NCBI GenBank assembly: GCA_002698785.1
Contig: PAAG01000029.1
Location: 35,421 to 99,420, forward strand
Reading direction: 5' to 3'
Source: Verrucomicrobiales bacterium
GTDB lineage: Bacteria; Verrucomicrobiota; Verrucomicrobiia; Verrucomicrobiales; DEV007
Length of the DNA: 64,000 nt
Positions within the stretch are counted from its first letter, which is position 1; the number at the start of each line of letters is the position of its first letter. Of the stretch, positions 1-9,374 are shown piece after piece. The notes below the pieces were generated by a model. That model was not told where the DNA came from and did not search any database. It was given only the letters and a program-made list of their open reading frames with translations. Both the position numbers and the translations under genes were made by a program.

Positions 1-1
1 C

Positions 2-1867
2 ACCACAAAGCTCGTCGATTTTGGCCTCGCCGTTCACCAGGATGGAGCGGACGAATCCGAAGACCTCTGGGCAACCCCATTCTATGTCCCTCCCGAGAAA
101 CTGGATGGAGAGCCGGACACCTACCTGGGAGATATCTACAGTCTCGGGGCTACGCTTTATCACGCTCTGGCGGGGAAACCACCTTTCGAGGCGAACACGA
201 ATTCAATGGATGAGTTGAAGCTCATCAAAGAGAACCCGGTTGATCTGAAAAGTGATGCTCCCGGTGTTTCAAAGCCCACAGTCAAGCTTGTGGAAAAGAT
301 GATGGCCTACCGGCCAGAAGATCGCCACCAGAGCTATTTGGAACTGCTCGATGAGATCGAAGAAGTGCAGCGCAAAGTCATCGGCGTTGATTCGCATCGA
401 AGAAAATCTGGCAACAAGAAAAACCCGGCACTTGTGATTGCGGGATTAGCACTCCTGCTGATCATCATCGCAGGGGCAGCAGCACTTTTCCCAAAGAAAG
501 AGACAGTCCCCGAGGAAGTGCTTGAGCTCGGGAGTGGTGAACGTGTCATAAGTCGAGGGGAGAATCGAAACGCGGAATTGTTTCTGCGCGGCAGAAAGGA
601 ACTGGCGGCAGGAAACCTCGTGGCTGCATCTGATGCCTTTTCAAAGCTTGAAGAGAAAAAGGATCTTCCACCACTGACGGATGGCTGGACGCACTATTTC
701 ACCGGATTGATCTTTTTGCTCGAGGGGAGAGAGTTCGAATCTCGCGAACATTTTGCGAAAGTGCTTCAAATCGATCGAAGTGAGGCGCCGGAAGACGAAG
801 ATGAAACCGAAGTTCTGGTTTTCCTCGCCCGTTCCGCGAATAATCTGGCTTCGCCACTTCCAGTGATGGGAGGAGGGATCGGGATTGATTCGGACTCCGT
901 TGAGGCGATTGCACTGGTAGCAGCAGGCTTGAAGAACTGGCACTTAGGAGAATTCGAATCTGCCTTTTTCTTCCTCGACGAGTATTCCAAATCTAACATT
1001 CCTCCCGAAGTCGACTGGCTTGAGGGATTTCAAGATCAAATTGTTCCTTACTTTTTTGACTTCGAGCTACTCCAGAAGCTGCCGAATCCGTCCCGGAAAT
1101 CCTCAGAAGATTTTACCGAAGAGAAGACGGCTCTCGAGAATGCACTCGGAAAGGTTCGGACTCGGCATGCCCTGCCGAAATTAATCAAAGAACGACTGCA
1201 GCGGATAGACTCCATTGCTTCACTGGTAGCCGAGGAGCAGGCGAAATCTCAGGAAATGGCAAGCAATCAGGTTGCGAGTGAAAAGGGGCCTGAGAAACCT
1301 CGCCGACCGAAAAAGGATGACGGAATCGGTCCGAAAGAGAGCGAAGAGATAGACTCTCTGAAAGCCTTTCTCACAGAGCAGGGAAGCTTGATAGGAACGA
1401 TGCGTTTTGCTCTCGTCGCAGAAAAACTGAGCGATGTGGAACTGGAAACGGACTTTGCCAAATCGATGAGAGACCAACTTGCACAGGTATTCTCAAGCGC
1501 AGACGACTACAGGAGTGTTCTGGCGACCCGGCTGAATTCCGGGGAATACGAAGGCACTGTCAGGAGGAAAGAAGGAAAGCCTCTCGATGCGGCGATTACG
1601 GCTGCTACATCGGTAATTTTCACCGTGGATCTTGGATTCGGCCCGAACGAAGTGGAAGTAGAAAAATTCGCGTATGACTGGTTGCTGGAGGCGGGGGAAG
1701 AGGTGCTGCCCGAGCTCTCAGATTCTACAGTGTCCGAGTGGGAGACTCTGGTATGTTTTGCGTTAGCGACGGGCCAGACTGAAGCGTTCCAGCGGCTTGC
1801 CCCCAGGTTGGCTTCTCAATCTGCAGAATTCGCAGAGCGAATGAAGATCCTGCGGGAACTGCGATAG
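2..1867 (+). CDS. Ser/Thr protein kinase, membrane-anchored (5' end outside window)
   Basis: C-terminal 621 residues of a eukaryotic-type (Hanks) Ser/Thr kinase. The reading frame is open from base 2, so the N-lobe and the catalytic HRD loop lie outside the window. Visible kinase landmarks are the DFG magnesium loop at fragment residues 6-8, a PPE triplet in the place of APE (30-32), the subdomain IX segment GDIYSLG (43-49) and the subdomain XI arginine in RPEDR (about 108). A basic stretch is followed by one membrane helix at about 141-163 (Leu/Ile/Ala-rich), then about 460 residues that should be outside the cytoplasm. That outer part is helical and charged and looks TPR-like in its first half (LFLRGRKELAAGNL), but I do not recognise a named domain. 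The layout (kinase inside, one helix, sensor outside) is the PknB-like arrangement. Substrates are unknown. An internal ATG at 206 would skip the kinase motifs and is not the start. Confidence 0.85.
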   Translation, partial: TTKLVDFGLAVHQDGADESEDLWATPFYVPPEKLDGEPDTYLGDIYSLGATLYHALAGKPPFEANTNSMDELKLIKENPVDLKSDAPGVSKPTVKLVEKMMAYRPEDRHQSYLELLDEIEEVQRKVIGVDSHRRKSGNKKNPALVIAGLALLLIIIAGAAALFPKKETVPEEVLELGSGERVISRGENRNAELFLRGRKELAAGNLVAASDAFSKLEEKKDLPPLTDGWTHYFTGLIFLLEGREFESREHFAKVLQIDRSEAPEDEDETEVLVFLARSANNLASPLPVMGGGIGIDSDSVEAIALVAAGLKNWHLGEFESAFFFLDEYSKSNIPPEVDWLEGFQDQIVPYFFDFELLQKLPNPSRKSSEDFTEEKTALENALGKVRTRHALPKLIKERLQRIDSIASLVAEEQAKSQEMASNQVASEKGPEKPRRPKKDDGIGPKESEEIDSLKAFLTEQGSLIGTMRFALVAEKLSDVELETDFAKSMRDQLAQVFSSADDYRSVLATRLNSGEYEGTVRRKEGKPLDAAITAATSVIFTVDLGFGPNEVEVEKFAYDWLLEAGEEVLPELSDSTVSEWETLVCFALATGQTEAFQRLAPRLASQSAEFAERMKILRELR

Positions 1868-1953
1868 ATCCGATTACAAACCGGGAAACAGGTTATAATC
1901 GAACAATCTTTGCAATTCGTAATCATAGACTCTAGAAAAACGTCAAAGTGATT

Positions 1954-3579
1954 ATGTCAGACAAAGACGACGACAGCAAAAAAGGATTTCCCGACCCGGA
2001 AGAAATTTCAAAGAGACTTTCGGATTTTCTGAAATCGAGTTTCGGAGAGAACGTTTCGTTCACTACCATGATGGATTCTGCGAATTCGTTTACGGGACCA
2101 ACTCAGGAGGAGCCCTCCGGAGAGAACCACGATTTGCGTGAGGAGCCGCAAGCGAAGATCCATGATTTCGACTTGATTCCAAGGCAGATCAAAGCGCATC
2201 TGGACCGATTTGTAATCCAACAGGACGAGGCGAAGAAAGCGCTGGCGATTGCGGTATGCGATCACTACAACCACGCCAAATACTTGCGGCGCCTCGCGAA
2301 GGAAGATCCTGACAAAGCTGCGTCCATTGAGTTTGCCAAGCAGAATGTCATTATCGTAGGTCCCACTGGTGTGGGTAAAACATACCTCGTGAAACACATC
2401 GCAGAGTTGATCGGCGTTCCTTTCGTAAAGGCCGACGCAACGAAATTCTCTGAGACGGGATATGTGGGTGCGGACGTTGATGATCTCGTGAGGGAGCTGC
2501 TCCGCAAGGCGGATGGTGATCTGGAACTGGCCGAGCATGGCATCATTTACATTGATGAAATCGATAAGATCGCATCGGCTGGTAATTCGATGGGGCGCGA
2601 CGTGAGTGGCCGCGGTGTTCAAACGACTTTATTGAAGCTCATGGAAGAGACGGAGGTGCCAATGCGGAACCCACAGGATATCCAGTCTCAGATGCAGGCG
2701 ATGATGGAAATGAGCAAAGGCCGGAATTCCGGCAGAGACACCATCAATACACGCCATATTCTTTTCATCGTCAGCGGTGCCTTTTCAGGGTTGGAGCAGA
2801 TTGTTGAAAAACGACTGCGTCAGGGAGCAATCGGGTTTGGTGCAGCTGGATCAGATGATACCAATTCGATCTCGCTTCACGAGTCTGTGGGCACTCAGGA
2901 TTTCATCGAATTTGGGTTCGAAGCTGAATTCATCGGGCGCCTTCCTGTTCGGGTGGTGTGCGATCACCTCGAAGCGGCAGACCTCTTCGACATCATGAAG
3001 TATTCGGAGGGGAGCTTGATTCGCCAGTATGAAAGAGAGTTTGAATCATTTGGTATCCAGGCCCGCTTCACAGATGAGGCTCTCGAAGAGATTTCCGAGA
3101 GAGCTGCCAAAGAAAAGACTGGTGCACGAGGCCTTGTCACTGTCTGTGAAAGACTTTTGAGGAATTTTAAATTCGAACTCCCGGGTACGACGGTAACAGA
3201 ACTATCCATAGACGAAGAGGTCGCCGAAGACCCAGAAAAGGTGCTCCAACGCCTCATCGAGGAATCAAACTCAGTTGGAGACACTCGGATAGTGTCGGAA
3301 ATCGCAGCATTTCGTCGGAAGTTCGAGGAGGAACACGGGGTAAAACTGACTTTTGAATCGGAAGCCGTGAGCCGACTGGCGGAACTGGCCGAAGAGCGCA
3401 ACCAGAGCGTCCTGCAATTGTGCGAAGAACTCTTCCATGATTACCAGTTCGGGCTCAAGCTCATACAAAAGAATACTGGCCAGCAGTCCTTTCCCATAAC
3501 GACCGCAGCCATCGAGCGGCCGGACAAGTATTTGAGCGGTCTCGTGGTAGCGAGTTACCGAGACGATTCGGAGCAATAA
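1954..3579 (+). CDS. ClpX-like AAA+ unfoldase lacking the zinc-binding domain
   Basis: ATP-dependent protein unfoldase related to ClpX. With the ATG at 1954 as start it has 541 residues, against roughly 420 for usual ClpX. Walker A GPTGVGKT is at 136-143, the GYVG pore loop at 169-172 and Walker B IIYIDEID with Asp201/Glu202. An IGF triplet at 293-295 stands in the place of the ClpX loop that docks ClpP. The EFIGRLPV segment and a GARGL sensor-2 motif follow. The first 60 or so residues are acidic and contain no Cys4 zinc finger, so the substrate-adaptor domain of ClpX is missing. The C-terminus extends over 100 residues past the usual end. Because the IGF loop is kept, partnership with ClpP is plausible (inference). 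A GTG at 1948 could add two residues. Neither start has a clear ribosome site. It may be a paralogue of a standard ClpX elsewhere. Confidence 0.85.
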   Translation: MSDKDDDSKKGFPDPEEISKRLSDFLKSSFGENVSFTTMMDSANSFTGPTQEEPSGENHDLREEPQAKIHDFDLIPRQIKAHLDRFVIQQDEAKKALAIAVCDHYNHAKYLRRLAKEDPDKAASIEFAKQNVIIVGPTGVGKTYLVKHIAELIGVPFVKADATKFSETGYVGADVDDLVRELLRKADGDLELAEHGIIYIDEIDKIASAGNSMGRDVSGRGVQTTLLKLMEETEVPMRNPQDIQSQMQAMMEMSKGRNSGRDTINTRHILFIVSGAFSGLEQIVEKRLRQGAIGFGAAGSDDTNSISLHESVGTQDFIEFGFEAEFIGRLPVRVVCDHLEAADLFDIMKYSEGSLIRQYEREFESFGIQARFTDEALEEISERAAKEKTGARGLVTVCERLLRNFKFELPGTTVTELSIDEEVAEDPEKVLQRLIEESNSVGDTRIVSEIAAFRRKFEEEHGVKLTFESEAVSRLAELAEERNQSVLQLCEELFHDYQFGLKLIQKNTGQQSFPITTAAIERPDKYLSGLVVASYRDDSEQ

Positions 3580-3840
3580 TCCGCCCGATCAGCGGCGAGA
3601 TACTTGCAGTATCAGGGCTGGCGCAAAACTTCACGTCAGCGCACTCAATTGCCTTGATTTCGTTTATAAATACAATAATCTCCATATAATCGGTGCTGAC
3701 TTCGTCAGTCTTCGGAGAACTCCTCTTCTGTCTCTTTCTTCGTTCGGAAAACCCGGCGTGCTCAGTGGGAGTGTCCTCATTTTAGAACTTGAAACAGTTT
3801 GAGCAAAAAGACGCAAACTCCCAGGTCGAAGCATTCGGCA

Positions 3841-6552
3841 ATGAGCATCCGCGAGAAGCTAACCCTCGCGTTCGCTCTCGTAGGGCTCTTTCCGATTCTC
3901 GCCTTGGTGATTCTTTCCTATCGCTTCAATGGGAAGCAGATCCGCGAAGATGCACATCGGCGCAATTCTCTCATTGCGAATGAAATTGCCAACCAGATTG
4001 AGTCCACTATCGAGATGACTCTTTGGGGGATCGAGAACCTCGCAACAAACCCGGATTTGATTAATGACAGCCAGGCGCGTCGAGAAAGACTGGCGGAGAT
4101 ACACCGCATCCAATCTGGCAGGCTGACTTCGCTGTCTTTGCTGGATGCGGACGGGCGCACCATCGAGTCGACTTCACCGTTCTCCCAGGCACAGGACGGA
4201 TCGCCCTGGTTTCAGGCAGCTCGAGACCGAAATCATCCCGTCGTTTCGTCCCCTCTGAAGAGCTCCGAGACCGGAGAGTTGTCACTTTCGATTTACCTAC
4301 CCGTGTCGAAGGCCCCGGCAGGGGATACCAGGGTGATCCGGGCAAGTTTCCCGTTTGCAGTGATTCGAAATTCGGTATCTGGCCTGGAACGGAACAGCGA
4401 TTCGTTTATGGCACTGTTAGACGGACAGGGTAATGTCCTTTTTTCGAACTTGGCCGTAGAGCCTTTGAAGCGGCTGAACCAAAAATTACCTTCCGACTAT
4501 TGGAACGAAAACCCCAGCGGCACATATCGGATGCCGTCCAATGGGCGGGACTACGAATTCGTCTCTCTGGAGGTCAACCCGGGTTTTCAATTGGACAGCA
4601 GTCAATCGTGGAGACTCGTTTGGTTTGAGGATCGAAAGAATGTCCTGGCGCTATTGCACCAGCATTCGTTGAATCACTTCGTTGCCGCGACGTTTGGATT
4701 GACCTTTGCCATAGCGTTAGGGTTCTGGGCGGGAGCTCATCTGTCCAGTCCGCTTCAGGGCTTGTATCGAGCGGTCCTTCGAGTTGCGAAAGGTGACCTT
4801 GATGTAAGGCTTCCAGAACAGTCCGGATCCATTGAAACAAATGCTGTAGCAGCTTCGTTCAACAACATGATGGCCCAGTTGAAGGAGACGCAGGATTCAC
4901 TTGGTTGGGCTCTGGAAGAACAGAAAGGGCATCGGCAGATGGCCGAGTCGTTGACCACCCAGATGGCAGCCTCTTACGAGGCGGTCCAGCACGGACTGCT
5001 TTTGACAGACAGCCGTGACCGGATTGTTCTGGCAAACTCAGCGTTGCTGGAGGCGTTTGGAATGGGGGACATGTTTCTCTCGGAACAGGAAGTCGGAATC
5101 CTTCTCGACGAAGTGGTAAAACGGTGTGATCCTCCCGAGGAATTCAGGAAGCTGATTGATGAGATTTTTGAAGATCCAAAATCGGTGTGCGATGTGGAGT
5201 TTGCGTTCCAAATGGACAAAACTCGAACCTTCTCGGTTTTTACGGCTCCTGTATTTCGAGGCGAAAGACAGGGACCAGAGGGAAGGGTCTGGATCTTTTG
5301 CGATCTAACAGAACAGCGTCAGTTGCAGGAGCAATTGCAGCAAAGCCAGAAGATGGAAGCTGTCGGGCGTCTCGCAGGGGGCATCGCACACGATTTCAAC
5401 AACCTTCTTACTTCGATCTCAGGTAATCTCGCTTTGGCTGAACACGGTTTGTCGGACCTCGGTATTCCAGCGGTGAAGCTCTCTCAGGTAAACGAGCACG
5501 TTCATACTGCACAGAGATCGGCAAGCCGTGCCAGTTCCCTGGTCAGTCAGTTGTTGGGCTATTCTCGCTCCAGCGCCATCAAGTTGGAAAAGGTGGATCT
5601 CAATTCGATCGTGTGGGATACGGAAGAAATTCTGCGCTATACCCTTGAGCCGAACGTCGACCTGGATCTCGATTGCGATGAAGACCTGTGGCTCGTAGAG
5701 GCAGACGTCATCCAGGTTCAGCAGGTCTTGCTCAATCTTTGTGTGAACGCTAGTGACGCCATTAGTGGAAAAGGTTCGATTCGAGTGCGCACTCGCAATG
5801 CGACATGGGAAAAGAACGACCGTCCTTCTGATCGGATGAATTACGTCTGTCTCGAGGTAGAAGACGACGGCGTTGGAATGAACCAGTCAGACTGCGACAA
5901 GGTTTTCGAGCCATTCTTCACGACCAAAGAACAGGGGAAAGGAACCGGGCTTGGATTACCCATGTGTCTGGGGATTGTGGAGCAACATGGCGGTTGGATC
6001 GAGGTTGAATCACAAGAGGGTGTGGGCACGACTGTTTCCATCTACCTGCCACGATCCAACGGCGGCAAGGTAGCAAAGAGAAAAGCGAAAAAGCGGGGAG
6101 ACTCTTCCCCCGCGCAGGCGACATTCACGGCCGCTCAGGAAAAAGGAACCATTCTCGTCGTGGATGATGAGCCATCTGTCAGGATCGTAGCGGAGAGCGT
6201 GCTGAAACGGAATGGGTTTCAAGTGATCACGGCCTGCAATGGAAAGGAAGCAGTCGAACTCAGCCTGAAAATGGGCGATGAAATCCAACTCATCGTCATG
6301 GATTTTACCATGCCCGTTATGTGTGGGCGGGAGGCGTTTCAATTGATGGCGCGGGATTTCCCTGATCGTCCGGTCATTATTTGTAGCGGCTACATCACGG
6401 AGGTCGAAGATTTCCGCACAGAAGACGGAATCGCACCATGCGAATTCATCCAGAAGCCGTACAGCCTCGAAGCATTTGTCGAAATCGTCTTTCGAATTCT
6501 CGAAAGCAACCAGTTGGAGCAGGATGAAGAAGCCATCGGCCTGCCTTCGTAG
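3841..6552 (+). CDS. hybrid sensor histidine kinase/response regulator
   Basis: Membrane signal-transduction protein of 903 residues. Order: membrane helix 1 (about 8-28), a periplasmic sensor region of about 250 residues resembling a dCACHE sensor, helix 2 (about 279-300), HAMP (about 301-352), PAS-like domain (about 370-490), HisKA with phospho-acceptor His517 in AHDFNN, and HATPase. The HATPase has N-box NLCVNASDAI, G1 EDDGVGM and the F/G2 segment FEPFFTTKEQGKGTGLGLP. A C-terminal receiver domain with DDE and phospho-acceptor Asp821 (VMDFTMP) and a conserved KPY lysine completes it. All residues needed for autophosphorylation and internal phosphotransfer are present. No separate output regulator sits beside it, so the downstream partner is unknown. 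A TTG at 3799 would add 14 residues; the ATG at 3841 starts right before the first membrane helix and is preferred. Confidence 0.9.
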   Translation: MSIREKLTLAFALVGLFPILALVILSYRFNGKQIREDAHRRNSLIANEIANQIESTIEMTLWGIENLATNPDLINDSQARRERLAEIHRIQSGRLTSLSLLDADGRTIESTSPFSQAQDGSPWFQAARDRNHPVVSSPLKSSETGELSLSIYLPVSKAPAGDTRVIRASFPFAVIRNSVSGLERNSDSFMALLDGQGNVLFSNLAVEPLKRLNQKLPSDYWNENPSGTYRMPSNGRDYEFVSLEVNPGFQLDSSQSWRLVWFEDRKNVLALLHQHSLNHFVAATFGLTFAIALGFWAGAHLSSPLQGLYRAVLRVAKGDLDVRLPEQSGSIETNAVAASFNNMMAQLKETQDSLGWALEEQKGHRQMAESLTTQMAASYEAVQHGLLLTDSRDRIVLANSALLEAFGMGDMFLSEQEVGILLDEVVKRCDPPEEFRKLIDEIFEDPKSVCDVEFAFQMDKTRTFSVFTAPVFRGERQGPEGRVWIFCDLTEQRQLQEQLQQSQKMEAVGRLAGGIAHDFNNLLTSISGNLALAEHGLSDLGIPAVKLSQVNEHVHTAQRSASRASSLVSQLLGYSRSSAIKLEKVDLNSIVWDTEEILRYTLEPNVDLDLDCDEDLWLVEADVIQVQQVLLNLCVNASDAISGKGSIRVRTRNATWEKNDRPSDRMNYVCLEVEDDGVGMNQSDCDKVFEPFFTTKEQGKGTGLGLPMCLGIVEQHGGWIEVESQEGVGTTVSIYLPRSNGGKVAKRKAKKRGDSSPAQATFTAAQEKGTILVVDDEPSVRIVAESVLKRNGFQVITACNGKEAVELSLKMGDEIQLIVMDFTMPVMCGREAFQLMARDFPDRPVIICSGYITEVEDFRTEDGIAPCEFIQKPYSLEAFVEIVFRILESNQLEQDEEAIGLPS

Positions 6553-6638
6553 AGAGATAAAGTTTTTATAAAATTCTCAAAACTGAGACTAAATATCAAT
6601 TTAATTTGATAAAATGCGAATCTGAAGGACATTTTCGC

Positions 6639-7076
6639 ATGAGAATTTTTATTCTGTTGGCAGTGGTTGTTTCTACTGCAGCTGCGATTGTGTCATGCTC
6701 GACACGCTCTGCGTTTTCAAGAACCGAGTACATCACCTTGGAGGCGACAGGATACTGCAAGTGTGGCCAATGCTGTGGATGGAAGCGGAATCTGCTTCTG
6801 CAGCCTGTGTATGCCTATGGTCCAAACAAAGGGGAAAAGAAGAAAATCGGAGAGACCGCATCAGGCACCAAGGCGAAGCCAAAGCACACGATCGCCGCAG
6901 ATACAGATGTGTTTCCCTTCGGCACACGTATCAAGATCCCCGGTTACGGATGGGGAGTGGTAGAAGATCGCGGCGGTGCGATCAAAGGCAAACGTATCGA
7001 CCTTTTCTTCAAGACACACAAGCAGGCACTGGAGTGGGGTAGACAGACAGTCACAGTCGAAGTGGTCCGCCAGTGA
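6639..7076 (+). CDS. 3D-domain lipoprotein (probable peptidoglycan-active)
   Basis: Small predicted lipoprotein of 145 residues. The N-terminus is a signal peptide ending in a lipobox (AIVSC, acylated Cys20). The rest is a 3D domain, the double-psi barrel named for three conserved Asp and shared with MltA-type lytic transglycosylases and Rpf/Sps1-like proteins. Seen are the Cys-rich YCKCGQCCG loop near the start, AADTDVFPFGTRI, and VVEDRGGAIKGKRIDLFF with the catalytic-type Asp residues. A role in cell-wall turnover at the membrane is inferred from the family. The ATG at 6639 is preceded by GAAGGA at a good distance. A TTG at 6606 in the same frame would put charged residues before the signal peptide and is rejected. 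It stands alone, 86 bp after the hybrid kinase. Confidence 0.82.
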   Translation: MRIFILLAVVVSTAAAIVSCSTRSAFSRTEYITLEATGYCKCGQCCGWKRNLLLQPVYAYGPNKGEKKKIGETASGTKAKPKHTIAADTDVFPFGTRIKIPGYGWGVVEDRGGAIKGKRIDLFFKTHKQALEWGRQTVTVEVVRQ

Positions 7077-7427
7077 GTGTTGGGCGACTCAATGAGAGAA
7101 ATCCGAGGTCGCAACTGGTAGCTTTGCCAGTCGCGCGCTGAACCAGAGTCGCGCTCAGTGCGGAGGCAAATTTGAAGCCGTGTCCGGAAAGGCCAGCTGA
7201 AAAGCAACGCTCGCTATCTTCTGGTTCTACCTCCCGATTGTCCGCGAGAGGATCGTTTTTGAACCGTCACACCTCAGTGATCGACTACTTTGATACCCTT
7301 TGTATCAATGGCAGGGAAACAGCATTCTCGTCAGATGCGAAGCCCGATCCCAGACGGGGACAATCTTCACTTGTCAGAAGCGGGGAGGATATGAGACGGT
7401 TCTCTCGTCGAGACTGCCTCGTAAGCG
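7077..7427. other. intergenic stretch without a recognised gene
   Basis: About 350 bases between the 3D-domain lipoprotein and the cyclic-nucleotide-binding protein. It can be read through in one frame for 87 codons (7172-7435), but the translation is Arg/Ser-rich, has no recognisable motif and runs into the next gene. I see no hairpin with a T-run, no tRNA-like fold and no repeat here. It presumably holds the promoter of the downstream gene. Confidence 0.4.
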
Positions 7428-7901
7428 ATGAGTAACGAGACCCCATTTATACGCGGAATTAAGTTCCTTCAGGCAAACGCCCTCTTTGGGGGATTCACTG
7501 AAAAAGACCTCGAGGCAGTTCTCCCGCTGATGGAAGAAGAATCGTTCAAAGAGGGAGATTACATCATCCGGGAGGGCGAAACCGGCGATCGCCTGCACTT
7601 TATCGAAAAAGGTCGGGTCGATGTTACCAAAGATACAAAAGACGGGGAGACACTCCTGACCACCCTGGGGCCCGGCGATGAATTTGGCGAAATGGAACTC
7701 ATCGATATTCGTCCTCGATCTGCCACCGTCCGAGCTGTTGAGGAGGTAGTCACCCTTTCCCTGACGAACCGCAATCTGTTGCGCCTCTATCACAACGATG
7801 TCGAAATCTTCGCACGCCTCGTCCTGAATCTGGCACGCGAAGTCAGCAGACGCTTTCGCAAGGCGGAAGAGCGGTGGTTTGGGGATGAGGAAGCCACCTG
7901 A
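7428..7901 (+). CDS. cyclic nucleotide-binding domain protein
   Basis: A 157-residue protein made almost only of one cNMP-binding (CAP_ED) domain. The beta-roll glycines are visible (EGDYIIREGETGDRLHFIEKG), and the phosphate-binding cassette FGEMELIDIRPRSATVRA is nearly ideal, with the Glu that contacts the ribose and the Arg that contacts the phosphate. After the C-helix (LVLNLAREVSRRFRKAEER) the protein stops. There is no helix-turn-helix, channel or kinase domain, so it is a free-standing cNMP sensor and not a Crp-type regulator. It could act as a regulatory partner of another protein (inference). The start ATG lies just after a GTAAGCG stretch; no strong ribosome site is seen. Confidence 0.88.
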   Translation: MSNETPFIRGIKFLQANALFGGFTEKDLEAVLPLMEEESFKEGDYIIREGETGDRLHFIEKGRVDVTKDTKDGETLLTTLGPGDEFGEMELIDIRPRSATVRAVEEVVTLSLTNRNLLRLYHNDVEIFARLVLNLAREVSRRFRKAEERWFGDEEAT

Positions 7902-7976
7902 TCCCGCCTTTGCATCACACTCGATATTTCTATCCGTTCTGCTAAGATTCCCTTCGCTATTAAGGTAATCCCCGAA

Positions 7977-8822
7977 ATGAAAACGCTCCCTATTTACGTG
8001 CTCCTCTTTTTCGCATGCCTCACGATATCTCTCGCTGAAGATTCCCTGCGCGACTGGACCAATACGGAAGGAAAAACCATCACTGCTGAACTGGTCGACC
8101 TCCAGGGAGATACCGCTACCCTCCGGATGGAGAACGGTAGAAAATACGAAGTCGCCCTCGCCACTCTCAGCGAGACAGATCGCGAGTACGCTGCCAAGTG
8201 GCAGGCAGAAAAAGATGCTGCTGCCAGCGCCGAGGAAAAAGGGTTCGAAATCGGTGTTCCCACCGATGTCATCGTAAAATCACCATTCGATCAGGATACT
8301 CCCGTTACCCGAAAAGCATCACTCGCCGGATGGCAGGCCGGCATCGGTCAGTGGCGCATTGAGGATGGTGCTCTCATTGGCGACGAGGTGGCCGAAGACA
8401 ACCACCCCTCCTCGCTCACCCATCGCTTCGAGACCGATAATCTCATTATCACCGCCCAGGTTCAGCTAGGCACCGCCACCCAGATCGCCTTTGCCTGCCG
8501 CGACACCGTGCCGCCAAACAATCACCTGGGGCGCCTCTATATCACTCCGGATAAGCTCTGGATTCAGCATATGTCAGGCATTTCCAAGACTACCAAAGCC
8601 GAGAGGCTTACTACCGTGGATGTCGATATTGATCCTGACAAATGGTACGACGTCACCATCGAAATCATCGGCGACCACTACCGCGCTACCGTCGGCGACG
8701 AAGAACTCGAAGCCACCCATTCTCGCTTTGCCGATGCCAAAGGCATCGTAGCCCTCGTAAACAAAGGGCAGGGAGCAAAGTTCAAGAACGTGGAACTCTG
8801 GAAAGCTGAGCCGAAGGAGTAA
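7977..8822 (+). CDS. secreted SHD1 plus LamG/DUF1080-like protein
   Basis: Predicted exported protein of 281 residues. A signal peptide covers about residues 1-20. An SHD1 domain follows at about 22-72 (RDWTNTEGKTITAELV, then LRMENGRKYEVALATLSETDREY), a small SH3-like module that is very common in Planctomycetota and Verrucomicrobiota. From about 85 to the end comes a concanavalin-like region resembling DUF1080 or 3-keto-glycoside hydrolase-type domains (QWRIEDGALIGDE, then WYDVTIEIIGDHYRATVGDEEL). The usual DUF1080 role is carbohydrate binding or hydrolysis; I see no catalytic set that would prove activity. It converges with the thioesterase gene, with only four bases between the stops. Confidence 0.72.
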   Translation: MKTLPIYVLLFFACLTISLAEDSLRDWTNTEGKTITAELVDLQGDTATLRMENGRKYEVALATLSETDREYAAKWQAEKDAAASAEEKGFEIGVPTDVIVKSPFDQDTPVTRKASLAGWQAGIGQWRIEDGALIGDEVAEDNHPSSLTHRFETDNLIITAQVQLGTATQIAFACRDTVPPNNHLGRLYITPDKLWIQHMSGISKTTKAERLTTVDVDIDPDKWYDVTIEIIGDHYRATVGDEELEATHSRFADAKGIVALVNKGQGAKFKNVELWKAEPKE

Positions 8823-8826
8823 GCCG

Positions 8827-9234
8827 TTACCGCTCCGTCGAACCGAAAATCTCCGGTAACCGTGTTGGGCGCATCGTTTCGCTGGAGAGGCAGGCATGCA
8901 CCGTATATCCCTCCGCCAATAGAGTATCGCCTCGTCGGACCTCACAGCAGGCTCGAACCCGAGTTCGCCCCATCTGCTCAAACCATCCATGGATCTCTAG
9001 CAGATCATCATACCGGGCGGGCTGCCGATAGTTGCAATGCGCTTCAATCACTGGGAGAATAATGCCTTCCTCTTCCATCTCCCGATAGGTCAGCCCCAGT
9101 TCTCGCAGGGCCTCGTTCCGAGACCTCTCGAAGTAGATCAGGAAATTGGCGTAATAGACCATCCCCATCTGATCGGTGTCAGCATACGGGACACGGTAGG
9201 AGTGTTGGCTCCGTGAGGATTGTTCGGGTGGCAT
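8827..9234 (-). CDS. YbgC/FadM-type acyl-CoA thioesterase
   Basis: Hot-dog-fold thioesterase of the 4HBT family, 135 residues, which is the normal length. The hallmark YADTDQMGMVYYANFLIYFERSR lies at about 15-37 and includes the catalytic-type Asp and the Tyr-Tyr-x-Asn segment. The RYDD segment and the final strand (TRVRACCEVRRGDTLLAEGYTVHAC) are also clear. YbgC enzymes hydrolyse acyl-CoA thioesters and in proteobacteria sit with tol-pal; no tol-pal genes are here. Upstream of the start lies the divergent beta-helix gene, with about 140 bp between. Confidence 0.88.
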   Translation of the reverse strand: MPPEQSSRSQHSYRVPYADTDQMGMVYYANFLIYFERSRNEALRELGLTYREMEEEGIILPVIEAHCNYRQPARYDDLLEIHGWFEQMGRTRVRACCEVRRGDTLLAEGYTVHACLSSETMRPTRLPEIFGSTER

Positions 9235-9374
9235 GCCTCTACCTATCGAAAAGGAGATGAGAAATCAAATGGGTTGTAGAATACCATCAACCTTGGGCGA
9301 ATTTTCGAGGCAGACCGTCCGAAAAGAATGATTTACTACCTGTATTGTGTCGAATAGCCTTTCTCCAAATTGCT

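Noticed and set aside
7172..7435. 87-codon frame in the gap before the cNMP-binding gene
   Set aside because: Ser/Arg-rich, no motif, overlaps the real start of the next gene.
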